Origin: DATHZQ01 sp035458525
GTDB lineage: Bacteria; Actinomycetota; Acidimicrobiia; Spongiisociales; UBA5794
Assembly: GCA_035458525.1 (NCBI GenBank)
Contig: DATHZQ010000046.1
Span: 1-52,621, forward strand
DNA: 52,621 nt
Reading direction: 5' to 3'
Shown piece by piece: positions 16,841 to 24,975 of this stretch. The position numbers and the translations under genes are program-made. Position 1 is the stretch's first letter. Each line of letters starts with the position of its first letter. The notes under the pieces are model-generated. The model did no database searches, had not been told where the DNA came from, and was given only the letters and a program-made list of their open reading frames with translations.

Positions 16841-17009
16841 CCTACGTCGGGGGTGTGACAGAAAGCTTCACGCACCGTGTCGAGGAGGGCGGTGCCTGTG
16901 TCACTCCAACGGATCTTTCGATGGTTACGACGAGGAGCAACCGGCTCGTCACCGATCCTTGCCCGTGACGGCCGAGTAGCCTCGCCGCCGCAGCGATCGA
17001 AGGAGCGGC

Positions 17010-18041
<1,032 letters not shown>

Positions 18042-18079
18042 CGACGGAGCTCACGGCTCGCAGCGGGATCGGCCTCGAC

Positions 18080-18934
18080 TCACACTGTACCCAGCAGACC
18101 CAGCGCAGCGAGCACGAACGCACCCACCGCAGACCAGGTTGCCACGGCGAACCGCTCTCGCCGGCCGGCCACAACCGTCAGCGCAGCAAAGACGGCCGCC
18201 GGGGCCAAACGCTCCGGCGAAGCGAGCTGATCCGTGGCTACCGAGACCGCAAGCACGAACGCCGCAAACCCGAAACATGCCACGATGAGCCGGTGGGTTG
18301 ACTCTGGCCCGATGCGAACGGCAAGCACCGTCTTCCCGGCAATCCGATCCGAGGCCTCGTCGGGAAGCTCGAAGGTGAAGAGCATGCCCATGTGGACGAG
18401 GAACAGCACCGCCACCGCCCACAAGAGCGCTGCGGTGACCGGCCCGCCGTTCGCAAGCGCACCGACCAGCGGAACGAGCGCTGCAACGACGAACGAGGCC
18501 GCAGCTTCGCCCCACCCGGTGTCGAGCAATCGCACGGGTGGCATGGAGTAGAGCCACGACACGCTGAGAGCGAGCGCACCGAGACCAGCCGCAGCCGGCG
18601 ATCGTCCAAATACGAGAAGGGCGAACCCCCCGGTGAGCAGCGAGGAGACGATCGCAGCCTGGAGCGCCACTTGAGGCCGAAGCATGCCGGCGCTCAGTAC
18701 TCCGCTTCCCCCGCTGAACCACGTGCGGTTGACCACCTGGCGATCGAAGTCGACGTCGGCATATTCGTTGACGTAGTGGGCCGTCAGCTGCGCCGACGTC
18801 ACCATGGCTTGGCCCAACAGGTAGTGGCCCAGCTCGACCTGCGGCACGGAGGCGGCGCCCACGGCGTAGAGCACCGCGCCTCCCAGGAGGAAATGCGGTC
18901 GTGCCAGCCGAACGAAGGAACCGAGCGCGGACAT
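18080..18934 (-). CDS. UbiA-family prenyltransferase (MenA-like)
   Basis: A 284-aa integral membrane protein with about eight or nine helices. The two metal-diphosphate motifs are NEYADVDFDRQVVNRT (NxxxDxxxD) and the second Asp-rich site ELPDEASDRIAGKTVLAVRIG. This is the 1,4-dihydroxy-2-naphthoate prenyltransferase-like branch, though other UbiA reactions are possible. Starts at ATG 18934; an upstream extension to 18985 is hydrophilic and unsupported. It converges with the F420 oxidoreductase and is divergent from the beta-propeller gene. menC at 43 kb supports a menaquinone pathway in this genome. Confidence 0.8.
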   Translation of the reverse strand: MSALGSFVRLARPHFLLGGAVLYAVGAASVPQVELGHYLLGQAMVTSAQLTAHYVNEYADVDFDRQVVNRTWFSGGSGVLSAGMLRPQVALQAAIVSSLLTGGFALLVFGRSPAAAGLGALALSVSWLYSMPPVRLLDTGWGEAAASFVVAALVPLVGALANGGPVTAALLWAVAVLFLVHMGMLFTFELPDEASDRIAGKTVLAVRIGPESTHRLIVACFGFAAFVLAVSVATDQLASPERLAPAAVFAALTVVAGRRERFAVATWSAVGAFVLAALGLLGTV

Positions 18935-19031
18935 CCACCTGATTGTGGTGGACGACGTCGGCGCAAGTGCCCCACCACGAGGCACAGCCGACCGCTATGG
19001 TTTCGGTGGGATGTCGGAAAAGGGAATGGTG

Positions 19032-20030
19032 ATGCCCCATCGATCGCTTTCGCGCTTGCTTGCGCTTTCGTTCGTAATCGGTTTGGTTGTGACAACTGCC
19101 CCGGTTGCAGGCGCAGCCGGACATTCGGAGACGCTCTACGAGTGGACCGAGCTCACGGAGGGCGTGACCGTCGACAACGACGGCAACATCTTCGTGTCGA
19201 ACTCATTCGCCGGTGAGTTGTGGAAGATCGCACCCGGCGCTGCGGGCCCTGAGGTGCTGGCCACGATCGACGGCATCAACCCTGCCGCAGGCGACCTCGG
19301 GATGCTGGGTCTCGCCGCCGACTCGGACGGCAACATCTACGCCGCCGTCAATGCACCCAATGGCCCGCGAGCTCACGGCGTGTGGAAGATCGACGGTGAC
19401 ACCGGGGACGCGATGCGCATCCGCGGCAGCCGCCACATCGAGTTCCCCAACAGCGTCGCCTTGGATGCCCGCGGCACGCTGTACGTGACCGATACGGTGC
19501 TCGGTGCCGTGTGGAAGATGGGGCGGCGTGGGATGGAGGCGTGGGCCGTCGATCCTCTGATGCTCGGCACGGGCTCGCTCGGGCTCGGCAACCCGATCGG
19601 CGCCAACGGGCTGGCCATCGTCGGCCGCAATGTCTACGTCAGTGTGACGGAACAGGCCTCCATCGTTGAGATTCCGATCAACCCCGACGGCAGCGCCGGT
19701 GCAGCGGGAATCTTCGCCGCCGACGGAGCGCTGTTCGCCGTCGACGGTATCGCCGCCGCCGCCGACGGATCGATCTTTGCCGGCATCATCGGGCAGTTCT
19801 CGATCGTCCGCGTGCTGACCGACGGCACGGTTGCTCCGGTGGCCTCGGCTGCAGCCGGCGACGAAGGAGTGCTCGACGTTTCCAGCGTGGCGTTCGGCAC
19901 GACGCCGGACACCCGCCGCACGCTGTACGGCGTCAACTTCGGTTTCTTGTCCCAAGCCGACTTCGGCGCCGACCCGCGGCCGGCGCTCGTCGCCGTCGAC
20001 ACCGGCGTGCCGGGACAGCCCATACCGTAA
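19032..20030 (+). CDS. Secreted beta-propeller protein (NHL/SMP-30-like)
   Basis: A 332-aa protein from ATG 19032, which has AGGGA 6 bases upstream; ATGs at 19011 and 19026 are less well placed. N-terminal signal peptide LLALSFVIGLVVTTAPVAGA with cleavage near AGA-AG. The mature part shows repeated blades of the form 'G.aaDsDGNIYaAV', 'GVWKIDGDTG', 'NSVALDARGTLYVTDT', 'GIAAAADGSIFAGI', typical of an extracytoplasmic six-bladed propeller of the SMP-30/NHL type. Ligand unknown. A perfect 15-bp terminator hairpin begins 10 bases after the stop. Confidence 0.78.
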   Translation: MPHRSLSRLLALSFVIGLVVTTAPVAGAAGHSETLYEWTELTEGVTVDNDGNIFVSNSFAGELWKIAPGAAGPEVLATIDGINPAAGDLGMLGLAADSDGNIYAAVNAPNGPRAHGVWKIDGDTGDAMRIRGSRHIEFPNSVALDARGTLYVTDTVLGAVWKMGRRGMEAWAVDPLMLGTGSLGLGNPIGANGLAIVGRNVYVSVTEQASIVEIPINPDGSAGAAGIFAADGALFAVDGIAAAADGSIFAGIIGQFSIVRVLTDGTVAPVASAAAGDEGVLDVSSVAFGTTPDTRRTLYGVNFGFLSQADFGADPRPALVAVDTGVPGQPIP

Positions 20031-20039
20031 GGACGATCG

Positions 20040-20083
20040 AACGCAGGATGCACCAGAGCTACTGGTCCGGTGCATCCTGCGTT
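20040..20083. terminator. Perfect 15-bp stem, shared terminator of convergent genes
   Basis: AACGCAGGATGCACC (20040-20054) and GGTGCATCCTGCGTT (20069-20083) are exact reverse complements around a 14-base loop. It lies between the convergent beta-propeller (stop 20030) and NYN-domain (stop 20157) genes and can serve either strand. Confidence 0.75.
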
Positions 20084-20156
20084 TGGAGCGAGCACCGAAT
20101 CCTGTTCGGATCGCTCCCGGTCACGAGCGAGAGCCGCCGAGCCTCCTCGGCTCAGC

Positions 20157-21371
20157 TCACGCCGCCGCCCAGTGGACGAACGCCGATCCCCAGAGGGCCA
20201 GCGCACCCTCTTCGTCGACGCGTTCGCGCAGTTCCCGATCGTTGGTGAACACCACCGCCCTACCGCCGAGGCTGCGCACCCGTTCCACGATCTCGTCGTC
20301 GGCGGTATCGGCCGTCGTGGCGAAGAAGACCTCGACTCCGCCGGCGGTGAGCGACGGTTCGGGCTCCCCGCCTTCTGATGAATCGAATACCAAGACGATG
20401 CGATGAGCAGACCGGGCGTGACGCAAGAACCGCTCGAGATCTGCGACCAGCTGCTTACGCGTCTCTGGAGTCGTGAATCGATCGGGGTTCATCAGGTAGG
20501 TCAGGTTGTAGCCGTCCACGATGACCGGCACGGCCGCGGCAACTCCGACCAGCCACTCAACCGCCTCCGGGCCATCGGGCGCTATGCCCGCCGGCAATAC
20601 GAGCTCCCACGAGTCGCGCACCGCAGTCGGCAGGTCTGCCTCGGCCGCACCGGGCTCGCCTCGCACCGCAGCGGCCAGCGCCGCCGCTTGCAGGTCGAGG
20701 CGACGCGCCGTCGCCACCGGGTCCCGCATACCCACCGCCCGGGCCTTCCCCTGCCCACTCGAACGCACGGCGCGTTTTTGCCGGCGTCGTTTCACGTCGT
20801 CGAGCCGCTGTTCGGCGCCGGCGCGCTCGTTGCGCTCGGTCTCCAGCGCAACCTCGAGCTCAGCGATCTCGCGACGCAGCGCGTCCACGACGTGCAACGC
20901 TTCCACGTGGTCCGCCTGTGCCTTCAGCCCCTTCCTTGCGCTCTTCAGCGCATCGTTGGCCGCTCGCTTTTCGGAGCGAAGCTCGGCAATTCGGCGTTTG
21001 GCCTCGCCGAGCTTCGCCTCAAGGCGCTCAACCTCGGGCCGCAAGTCAACTGCGGGCTCAGCCGCCGTAGCCGCTGCCGCAGCACCCGCGATCACCATCC
21101 ACCATCCCTCGGCGCGGAGGATGAACGCAGCAGCGACCTCGTCGAGATGATCGCCCGCCTCCTCGCCCACTTTGCCGCGCAGCCATTCGTTCCCGTCCAG
21201 TTCGGTGATGAGCCGCTTCAACAACGGTGGCGGCAGGCGCCCGCCTGCGTATGCGGCAACCTTGCGCAGGCCGGGTGGCAGCTCGTTGGGATCCATGCCG
21301 TGCAACGCGTGACGCACCGGCCCGAGGTGGGGCCGCAACGCCGCCATGAGTTCTTTCGATGGCCCAGACAT
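20157..21371 (-). CDS. NYN-domain (YacP/Rae1-like) RNA-binding or nuclease protein with coiled coil
   Basis: A 404-aa protein. Residues ~100-185 are a long charged coiled coil (RPEVERLEAKLGEAKRRIAEL..., ALRREIAELEVALETERNERA). The C-terminal ~145 residues are an NYN/PIN-like domain: VPVIVDGYNLTYLM (first acidic residue), RIVLVFDSSEG, ATTADTADDEIVERV and AVVFTNDRELRERV, the YacP arrangement of metal-binding aspartates. Such proteins are thought to act on RNA. A basic patch (VKRRRQKRAVRSSGQGKAR) precedes the domain. Divergent from the ilv operon; start at ATG 21371. Confidence 0.8.
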   Translation of the reverse strand: MSGPSKELMAALRPHLGPVRHALHGMDPNELPPGLRKVAAYAGGRLPPPLLKRLITELDGNEWLRGKVGEEAGDHLDEVAAAFILRAEGWWMVIAGAAAAATAAEPAVDLRPEVERLEAKLGEAKRRIAELRSEKRAANDALKSARKGLKAQADHVEALHVVDALRREIAELEVALETERNERAGAEQRLDDVKRRRQKRAVRSSGQGKARAVGMRDPVATARRLDLQAAALAAAVRGEPGAAEADLPTAVRDSWELVLPAGIAPDGPEAVEWLVGVAAAVPVIVDGYNLTYLMNPDRFTTPETRKQLVADLERFLRHARSAHRIVLVFDSSEGGEPEPSLTAGGVEVFFATTADTADDEIVERVRSLGGRAVVFTNDRELRERVDEEGALALWGSAFVHWAAA

Positions 21372-21413
21372 GGCCCCATCTTGGCTGATGCGGTTCCGCA
21401 TGCGCAGTCACAC

Positions 21414-21441
21414 TTGACTTGCGTGGGCGCGATGCCATACT
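21414..21441 (+). promoter_or_regulatory. Predicted ilv promoter, leaderless start at the leader peptide
   Basis: TTGACT (21414-21419) and CATACT (21436-21441) are spaced 16 bases and match sigma-70 -35/-10 boxes in 5/6 and 4/6 (CATACT against TATAAT) positions. The expected transcription start falls at about 21448-21451, at or next to the ATG of the leader peptide, which itself lacks a ribosome-binding site; a leaderless mRNA is therefore likely. Confidence 0.6.
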
Positions 21442-21450
21442 CCCCTCGCA

Positions 21451-21498
21451 ATGCAGCCGACCCCCATCTCCCTCGTACTCATTCTCAGCGACGCATAG
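21451..21498 (+). CDS. Branched-chain leader peptide of the ilv operon
   Basis: A 15-codon ORF, MQPTPISLVLILSDA, ending in TAG. Residues 6-12 (ISLVLIL) comprise six branched-chain residues out of seven: Ile, Leu, Val, Leu, Ile, Leu. It precedes ilvB by 73 bases and is followed by a hairpin and a U-tract terminator, the layout of a transcription attenuator that senses charged tRNA for Ile, Leu and Val. Probably translated from a leaderless transcript. Known in other bacteria as IlvL/IvbL-type leaders; the peptide sequence is not itself conserved. Confidence 0.8.
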   Translation: MQPTPISLVLILSDA

Positions 21499-21522
21499 CG
21501 ACGCCCCAGTCGCCGTGCGTCG
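21489..21522 (+). promoter_or_regulatory. Attenuator hairpin overlapping the leader peptide stop codon
   Basis: CGACGCA (21489-21495) pairs with TGCGTCG (21516-21522), and inside it GCGAC (21498-21502) pairs with GTCGC (21509-21513). A second copy of CGACGC at 21499-21504 can compete for the same 3' arm, so two exclusive structures are possible, with the leader TAG in between. Confidence 0.55.
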
Positions 21523-21526
21523 AATA

Positions 21527-21549
21527 CCCTCCAAGCGGAGGGTTTTTTT
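21527..21549 (+). terminator. Rho-independent attenuator terminator before ilvB
   Basis: CCCTCC (21527-21532), AAGC loop, GGAGGG (21537-21542), then seven T residues (21543-21549). This is the only canonical U-tract terminator found in the window and lies between the leader peptide and ilvB, 22 bases before the ilvB start. Confidence 0.85.
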
Positions 21550-21571
21550 GTACCCGGTGTAGGAGACCCGA

Positions 21572-23296
21572 ATGGCCGAAACACTCACAGGTGCCCAAGC
21601 GCTGATCAAAGCCCTCGAGCTCGAAGGCGTCGAGGTGATGTTCGGCGTACCGGGCGGAGCGATCTTGCCGGCCTACGACCCGATGCTGGACAGCCCGATG
21701 CGGCATATTCTCGCCCGCCACGAACAGGGGGCCGGCCATATGGCGAGCGGGTATGCGCACGCCACTGGACGGGTCGGGGTGATGGTGGCGACCTCGGGTC
21801 CCGGTGCGACCAACCTCATCACACCGCTCCAGGACGCCCACATGGATTCGATCCCGGTCGTGGCCATCACCGGCCAGGTGGCCACAGGCTCGATCGGCAA
21901 CGATGCGTTTCAAGAGGCCCACACGTGGGGCATCTCGATGCCGTGTACCAAGCACAACTACCTCGTCACGGACGTCAACGACATTCCTGATGTGATCCAC
22001 GAGGCATTCCATCTGGCAGCAACGGGACGTCCCGGCCCTGTGCTGGTCGACATCCCGAAGAACGTCCTCGCCTCCACGATGAAGTGGCACCGCGCCGGCC
22101 GGCTCGACCTCCCGGGGTACAAACCCCGGGACAAGGGCCATCCGAAGCAGGTGAAAGCAGCCATCGAGCTCTTGCAGGCGGCAGAGCGACCGGTGCTGTA
22201 TCTCGGCGGCGGCGTCATTCGCGCCGGAGCCTCCCAGGAGGCACTGGCCTTCCCCGAACTCGCCAATGCCCCCGCCGTCACGACCCTCATGGGTCGTGGG
22301 GCGATCCCCGATTCGCACCCCTTGTGTCTGGGCATGCCGGGCATGCACGGCAACTACACGGCCGTCACCGCAATGCAACAGGCCGATCTGCTGTTCGCCG
22401 TCGGCGCCCGCTTCGACGATCGCGTCACGGGCGACGTCGCCACGTTCGCTCCGGGCGCCAAGATCGTGCATGTCGACGTCGATCCCGCCGAGATCGGCAA
22501 GGTTCGCAACGCCGACGTACCGATCGTCGGCGACGCACGGTCGGTCCTCGTGCAGCTGACGGAAACACTGGCCAGGAAGCTCGGTGGCAAGCCGGCCCCG
22601 GCTCGAACCGAATGGTTCGAGGCACTGCACGGCTGGCAGGAAGCCCACCCGCTGCGCTACGAGCAGGACCCCGAAGGTCCCATTCAGCAGCAGTACGTGA
22701 TCCAGGAGCTGCACCGAATCACCGGCGGTGACGCCGTTGTCGTGGCCGGGGTGGGCCAGCACCAGATGTGGACATCACAGTTCTGGGGTTTCGAGCGCCC
22801 CAACACGTGGATCAACTCGGGGGGACTCGGCACGATGGGCTATGCGGTGCCGGCCGCGATCGGGGCCCAGGTGGCGCTGCCCGACCAAACCGTGTTCGCC
22901 ATCGACGGAGACGGCTGCTTCCAGATGACCTTCAACGAGCTCATCGCCGCAGCCGTCGAGGGAATCCCGGTGAAGATCGCAGTGATGAACAACCACGCAC
23001 TCGGCATGGTGAAGCAGTGGCAGCGCCTGTTCTACAACGAGCGCTATTCGGCAATCGACCTGACCGACCACACTCCGGATTACGTCAAGCTCGCCGAGGC
23101 AATGGGCTGCGTCGGGCTCCGGGCCGAGCACCCTTCAGAGGTTGGCCCGACGCTGGAGAAGGCCCTCGCCGTCGACGACAAGCCGGTCGTGGTCGAGTTC
23201 CGATGCGACCCCGACGCCATGGTCTTCCCGATGGTGCCCGCAGGCGGGTCCAACGACGACATCGTTCTCTCCGCCGACGATCTGAATCGAGGGTGA
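21572..23296 (+). CDS. ilvB: Acetolactate synthase, large catalytic subunit
   Basis: A 574-aa ThDP enzyme. It joins two pyruvates (or pyruvate and 2-oxobutyrate) at the first common step of Val, Leu and Ile synthesis. FGVPGGAILPAYDPM, RHEQGAGHMASGYA with the catalytic glutamate E51, TSGPGATNL, and the ThDP-binding GDGCFQMTFNEL...AVMNNHALGMVKQW (GDG-NN motif) are intact. ATG 21572 with AGGAG 7 bases upstream. First structural gene of ilvB-ilvN-ilvC-leuA-leuB; ilvN follows after 4 bases. Controlled by the leader peptide and terminator just upstream. Confidence 0.97.
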   Translation: MAETLTGAQALIKALELEGVEVMFGVPGGAILPAYDPMLDSPMRHILARHEQGAGHMASGYAHATGRVGVMVATSGPGATNLITPLQDAHMDSIPVVAITGQVATGSIGNDAFQEAHTWGISMPCTKHNYLVTDVNDIPDVIHEAFHLAATGRPGPVLVDIPKNVLASTMKWHRAGRLDLPGYKPRDKGHPKQVKAAIELLQAAERPVLYLGGGVIRAGASQEALAFPELANAPAVTTLMGRGAIPDSHPLCLGMPGMHGNYTAVTAMQQADLLFAVGARFDDRVTGDVATFAPGAKIVHVDVDPAEIGKVRNADVPIVGDARSVLVQLTETLARKLGGKPAPARTEWFEALHGWQEAHPLRYEQDPEGPIQQQYVIQELHRITGGDAVVVAGVGQHQMWTSQFWGFERPNTWINSGGLGTMGYAVPAAIGAQVALPDQTVFAIDGDGCFQMTFNELIAAAVEGIPVKIAVMNNHALGMVKQWQRLFYNERYSAIDLTDHTPDYVKLAEAMGCVGLRAEHPSEVGPTLEKALAVDDKPVVVEFRCDPDAMVFPMVPAGGSNDDIVLSADDLNRG

Positions 23297-23300
23297 TGGC

Positions 23301-23810
23301 ATGAATCACGTCATCAGCGTGCTGGTCGAGAACAAGCCAGGTGTGCTGGCGAGGATCTCGTCGATGTTCGCCCGCCGCGGCTTCAACATTCACTCCCTCG
23401 CCGTCGGGCCAACGGCCGACCCGGCCATGTCCCGCATGACCGTCGTGATCGACGGCCCCGAGATGGAACAGATCATCAAGCAGCTCTACAAGCTGGTCCA
23501 CACCGTGAAGGTGACCGAGCTCGAGGTCGGGGATCGCATCGATCGGGAGATCATGATGGTTCGGGTGAACGCCGAGCCGGGCCGCCGGGCCGAGATCCTC
23601 GAGGCCGCCCGGATCTTCGACGCCGAGCCGGTCGACGTGGGGATAGCCACGGTGACATTCGTCATGTCAGGAGAGCCGGCGCGTCTCGCCGACTTCCTGG
23701 AGTTGATGCGCCCCTACGGGATCACCGATCTCGCCAAGTCGGGACGCATCGCCATGGCGAAGGACCCCAAGTCGAAGGACGCCGCTCGCACGTCGCTGCG
23801 ATCGGCTTGA
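23301..23810 (+). CDS. ilvN: Acetolactate synthase, small regulatory subunit
   Basis: A 169-aa protein. N-terminal ACT domain NHVISVLVENKPGVLARISSMFARRGFNIHSL holds the valine feedback-inhibition site; a C-terminal ALS_ss_C domain follows (IMMVRVNAEPGRRAEILEAARIFDAEPVDVG). The usual length for this subunit. It activates IlvB and confers end-product inhibition. Four bases separate it from ilvB. Confidence 0.96.
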   Translation: MNHVISVLVENKPGVLARISSMFARRGFNIHSLAVGPTADPAMSRMTVVIDGPEMEQIIKQLYKLVHTVKVTELEVGDRIDREIMMVRVNAEPGRRAEILEAARIFDAEPVDVGIATVTFVMSGEPARLADFLELMRPYGITDLAKSGRIAMAKDPKSKDAARTSLRSA

Positions 23811-23838
23811 ATGTCGGCCCCCCGTTCAGGAGCACCAC

Positions 23839-24858
23839 ATGCCACCCACGATCTACTACGACGGTGATGTCGACCCGAACCTGATCGCCCTCCGCAAAGT
23901 GGCGGTCATCGGGTTCGGGAGCCAGGGTCACGCCCATGCGCTCAACCTGAAGGAATCCGGCGTCGACGTGGTCGTGGGTCTGCGCCCGGGGAGTCGGCGT
24001 GAGCGGGTCGCCTCCGATCTCGGCCTGAAGGTCGTGTCGCCGGAGCAGGCTGCCGACTGGGCGAACGTGATCATGGTCTTGGTTCCCGATCAGTTCCAGC
24101 CCGAGCTCTACGAGAGCCAGATCAGGCCGCACCTCCAGCCGGGCGACCTGCTGCTGTTCGCCCACGGCTTCTCGGTTCATTTCGGCTACATCACGCCTCC
24201 CGAGGGCGTGGACGTCGGCATGGTGGCGCCAAAGGGTCCGGGCCATCTGGTGCGCCGTCAGTACGTCGAGGGCAGCGGCGTGCCCTGCCTGATCGCGATC
24301 CATCAGGACGCCACCGGATCGGCCAAGGACGTGGCGTTGTCGTATGCGCATGGGATCGGCGGCACCCGCGCCGGCGTCATCGAGACCACGTTCCGCGATG
24401 AGACCGAGACCGATCTGTTCGGTGAGCAGGTGATCCTGTGCGGCGGCGTCGACGAGCTGATCCGCGCCGCATTCGAGACCTTGACCGAGGCGGGATATCC
24501 CGCCGAGATGGCGTACTTCGAGGTTCTGCACGAGCTCAAGCTGATCGTCGATCTGCTCTACGAAGGCGGCATCACGTGGATGCGCCACTCCGTCTCGGAC
24601 ACGGCCGAGTACGGTGACGTCACTCGCGGCCCCCGCATCGTCACGGCGGAGACCCGCGAGAGCATGCGGCAGATCCTGGCCGAGATCCAATCTGGCGAGT
24701 TCGCCAAGGAATGGATGGCGGAGAACGCCGCCGGCACTCCCAACCTGCTTGCCGCTCGCCGGGCAGCTGCCGACCACCCGATCGAGACCGTGGGCAAGGG
24801 ACTTCGCGAGTTGATGCCGTTCCTCAACGAGAAGAGCCCGGAGACCGAAGACGTATGA
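23839..24858 (+). CDS. ilvC: Ketol-acid reductoisomerase, class I
   Basis: A 339-aa protein, the short class I form. AVIGFGSQGHAHALNLKESG is the Rossmann motif; the following loop GLRPGSRRER with several arginines and a serine suits NADPH. VAPKGPGHLVRRQY and DETETDLFGEQVILCGG supply metal ligands. It isomerises and reduces acetolactate to dihydroxy-isovalerate. Preceded by AGGAGCACCAC. The ilvC stop overlaps the ATG of a leucine-rich leader peptide (ATGA at 24855-24858), coupling it to leuA control. Confidence 0.97.
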   Translation: MPPTIYYDGDVDPNLIALRKVAVIGFGSQGHAHALNLKESGVDVVVGLRPGSRRERVASDLGLKVVSPEQAADWANVIMVLVPDQFQPELYESQIRPHLQPGDLLLFAHGFSVHFGYITPPEGVDVGMVAPKGPGHLVRRQYVEGSGVPCLIAIHQDATGSAKDVALSYAHGIGGTRAGVIETTFRDETETDLFGEQVILCGGVDELIRAAFETLTEAGYPAEMAYFEVLHELKLIVDLLYEGGITWMRHSVSDTAEYGDVTRGPRIVTAETRESMRQILAEIQSGEFAKEWMAENAAGTPNLLAARRAAADHPIETVGKGLRELMPFLNEKSPETEDV

Positions 24859-24902
24859 CTACCTCGGCTCACCGACTCGATCTCAGCCTCCTCCTTACGT
24901 AG
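24855..24902 (+). CDS. Leucine-rich leader peptide between ilvC and leuA
   Basis: A 15-codon ORF, MTTSAHRLDLSLLLT, stop TAG. Five of the last eight residues are leucine, ending in a CTC CTC CTT run. It begins in ATGA overlap with the ilvC stop, so it is translated by coupled ribosomes, and lies 73 bases before leuA. The Leu-codon run is complementary to the leuA ribosome-binding site. Leucine leader peptides before leuA are known in other actinobacteria; an internal, coupled one is less usual. Confidence 0.75.
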   Translation: MTTSAHRLDLSLLLT

Positions 24903-24968
24903 CCGGGCGGTCGCGACGTGCGTCCGGCCCGGCGTGAGTCGTCCCCCACCGCAACCTCGACGTAGGAG
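24891..24968 (+). promoter_or_regulatory. Predicted leuA translational attenuator
   Basis: CTCCTTAC (24891-24898, the end of the leucine-codon run) can pair with GTAGGAG (24962-24968, the leuA ribosome-binding site) with one bulged base. Between them GCCGGGC (24902-24908) pairs with GCCCGGC (24927-24933), bringing the two ends close. No T-tract follows the hairpin, so control of translation is more likely than of transcription. A ribosome stalled on leucine codons would free the leuA site. Confidence 0.5.
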
Positions 24969-24975
24969 TTCCCAC

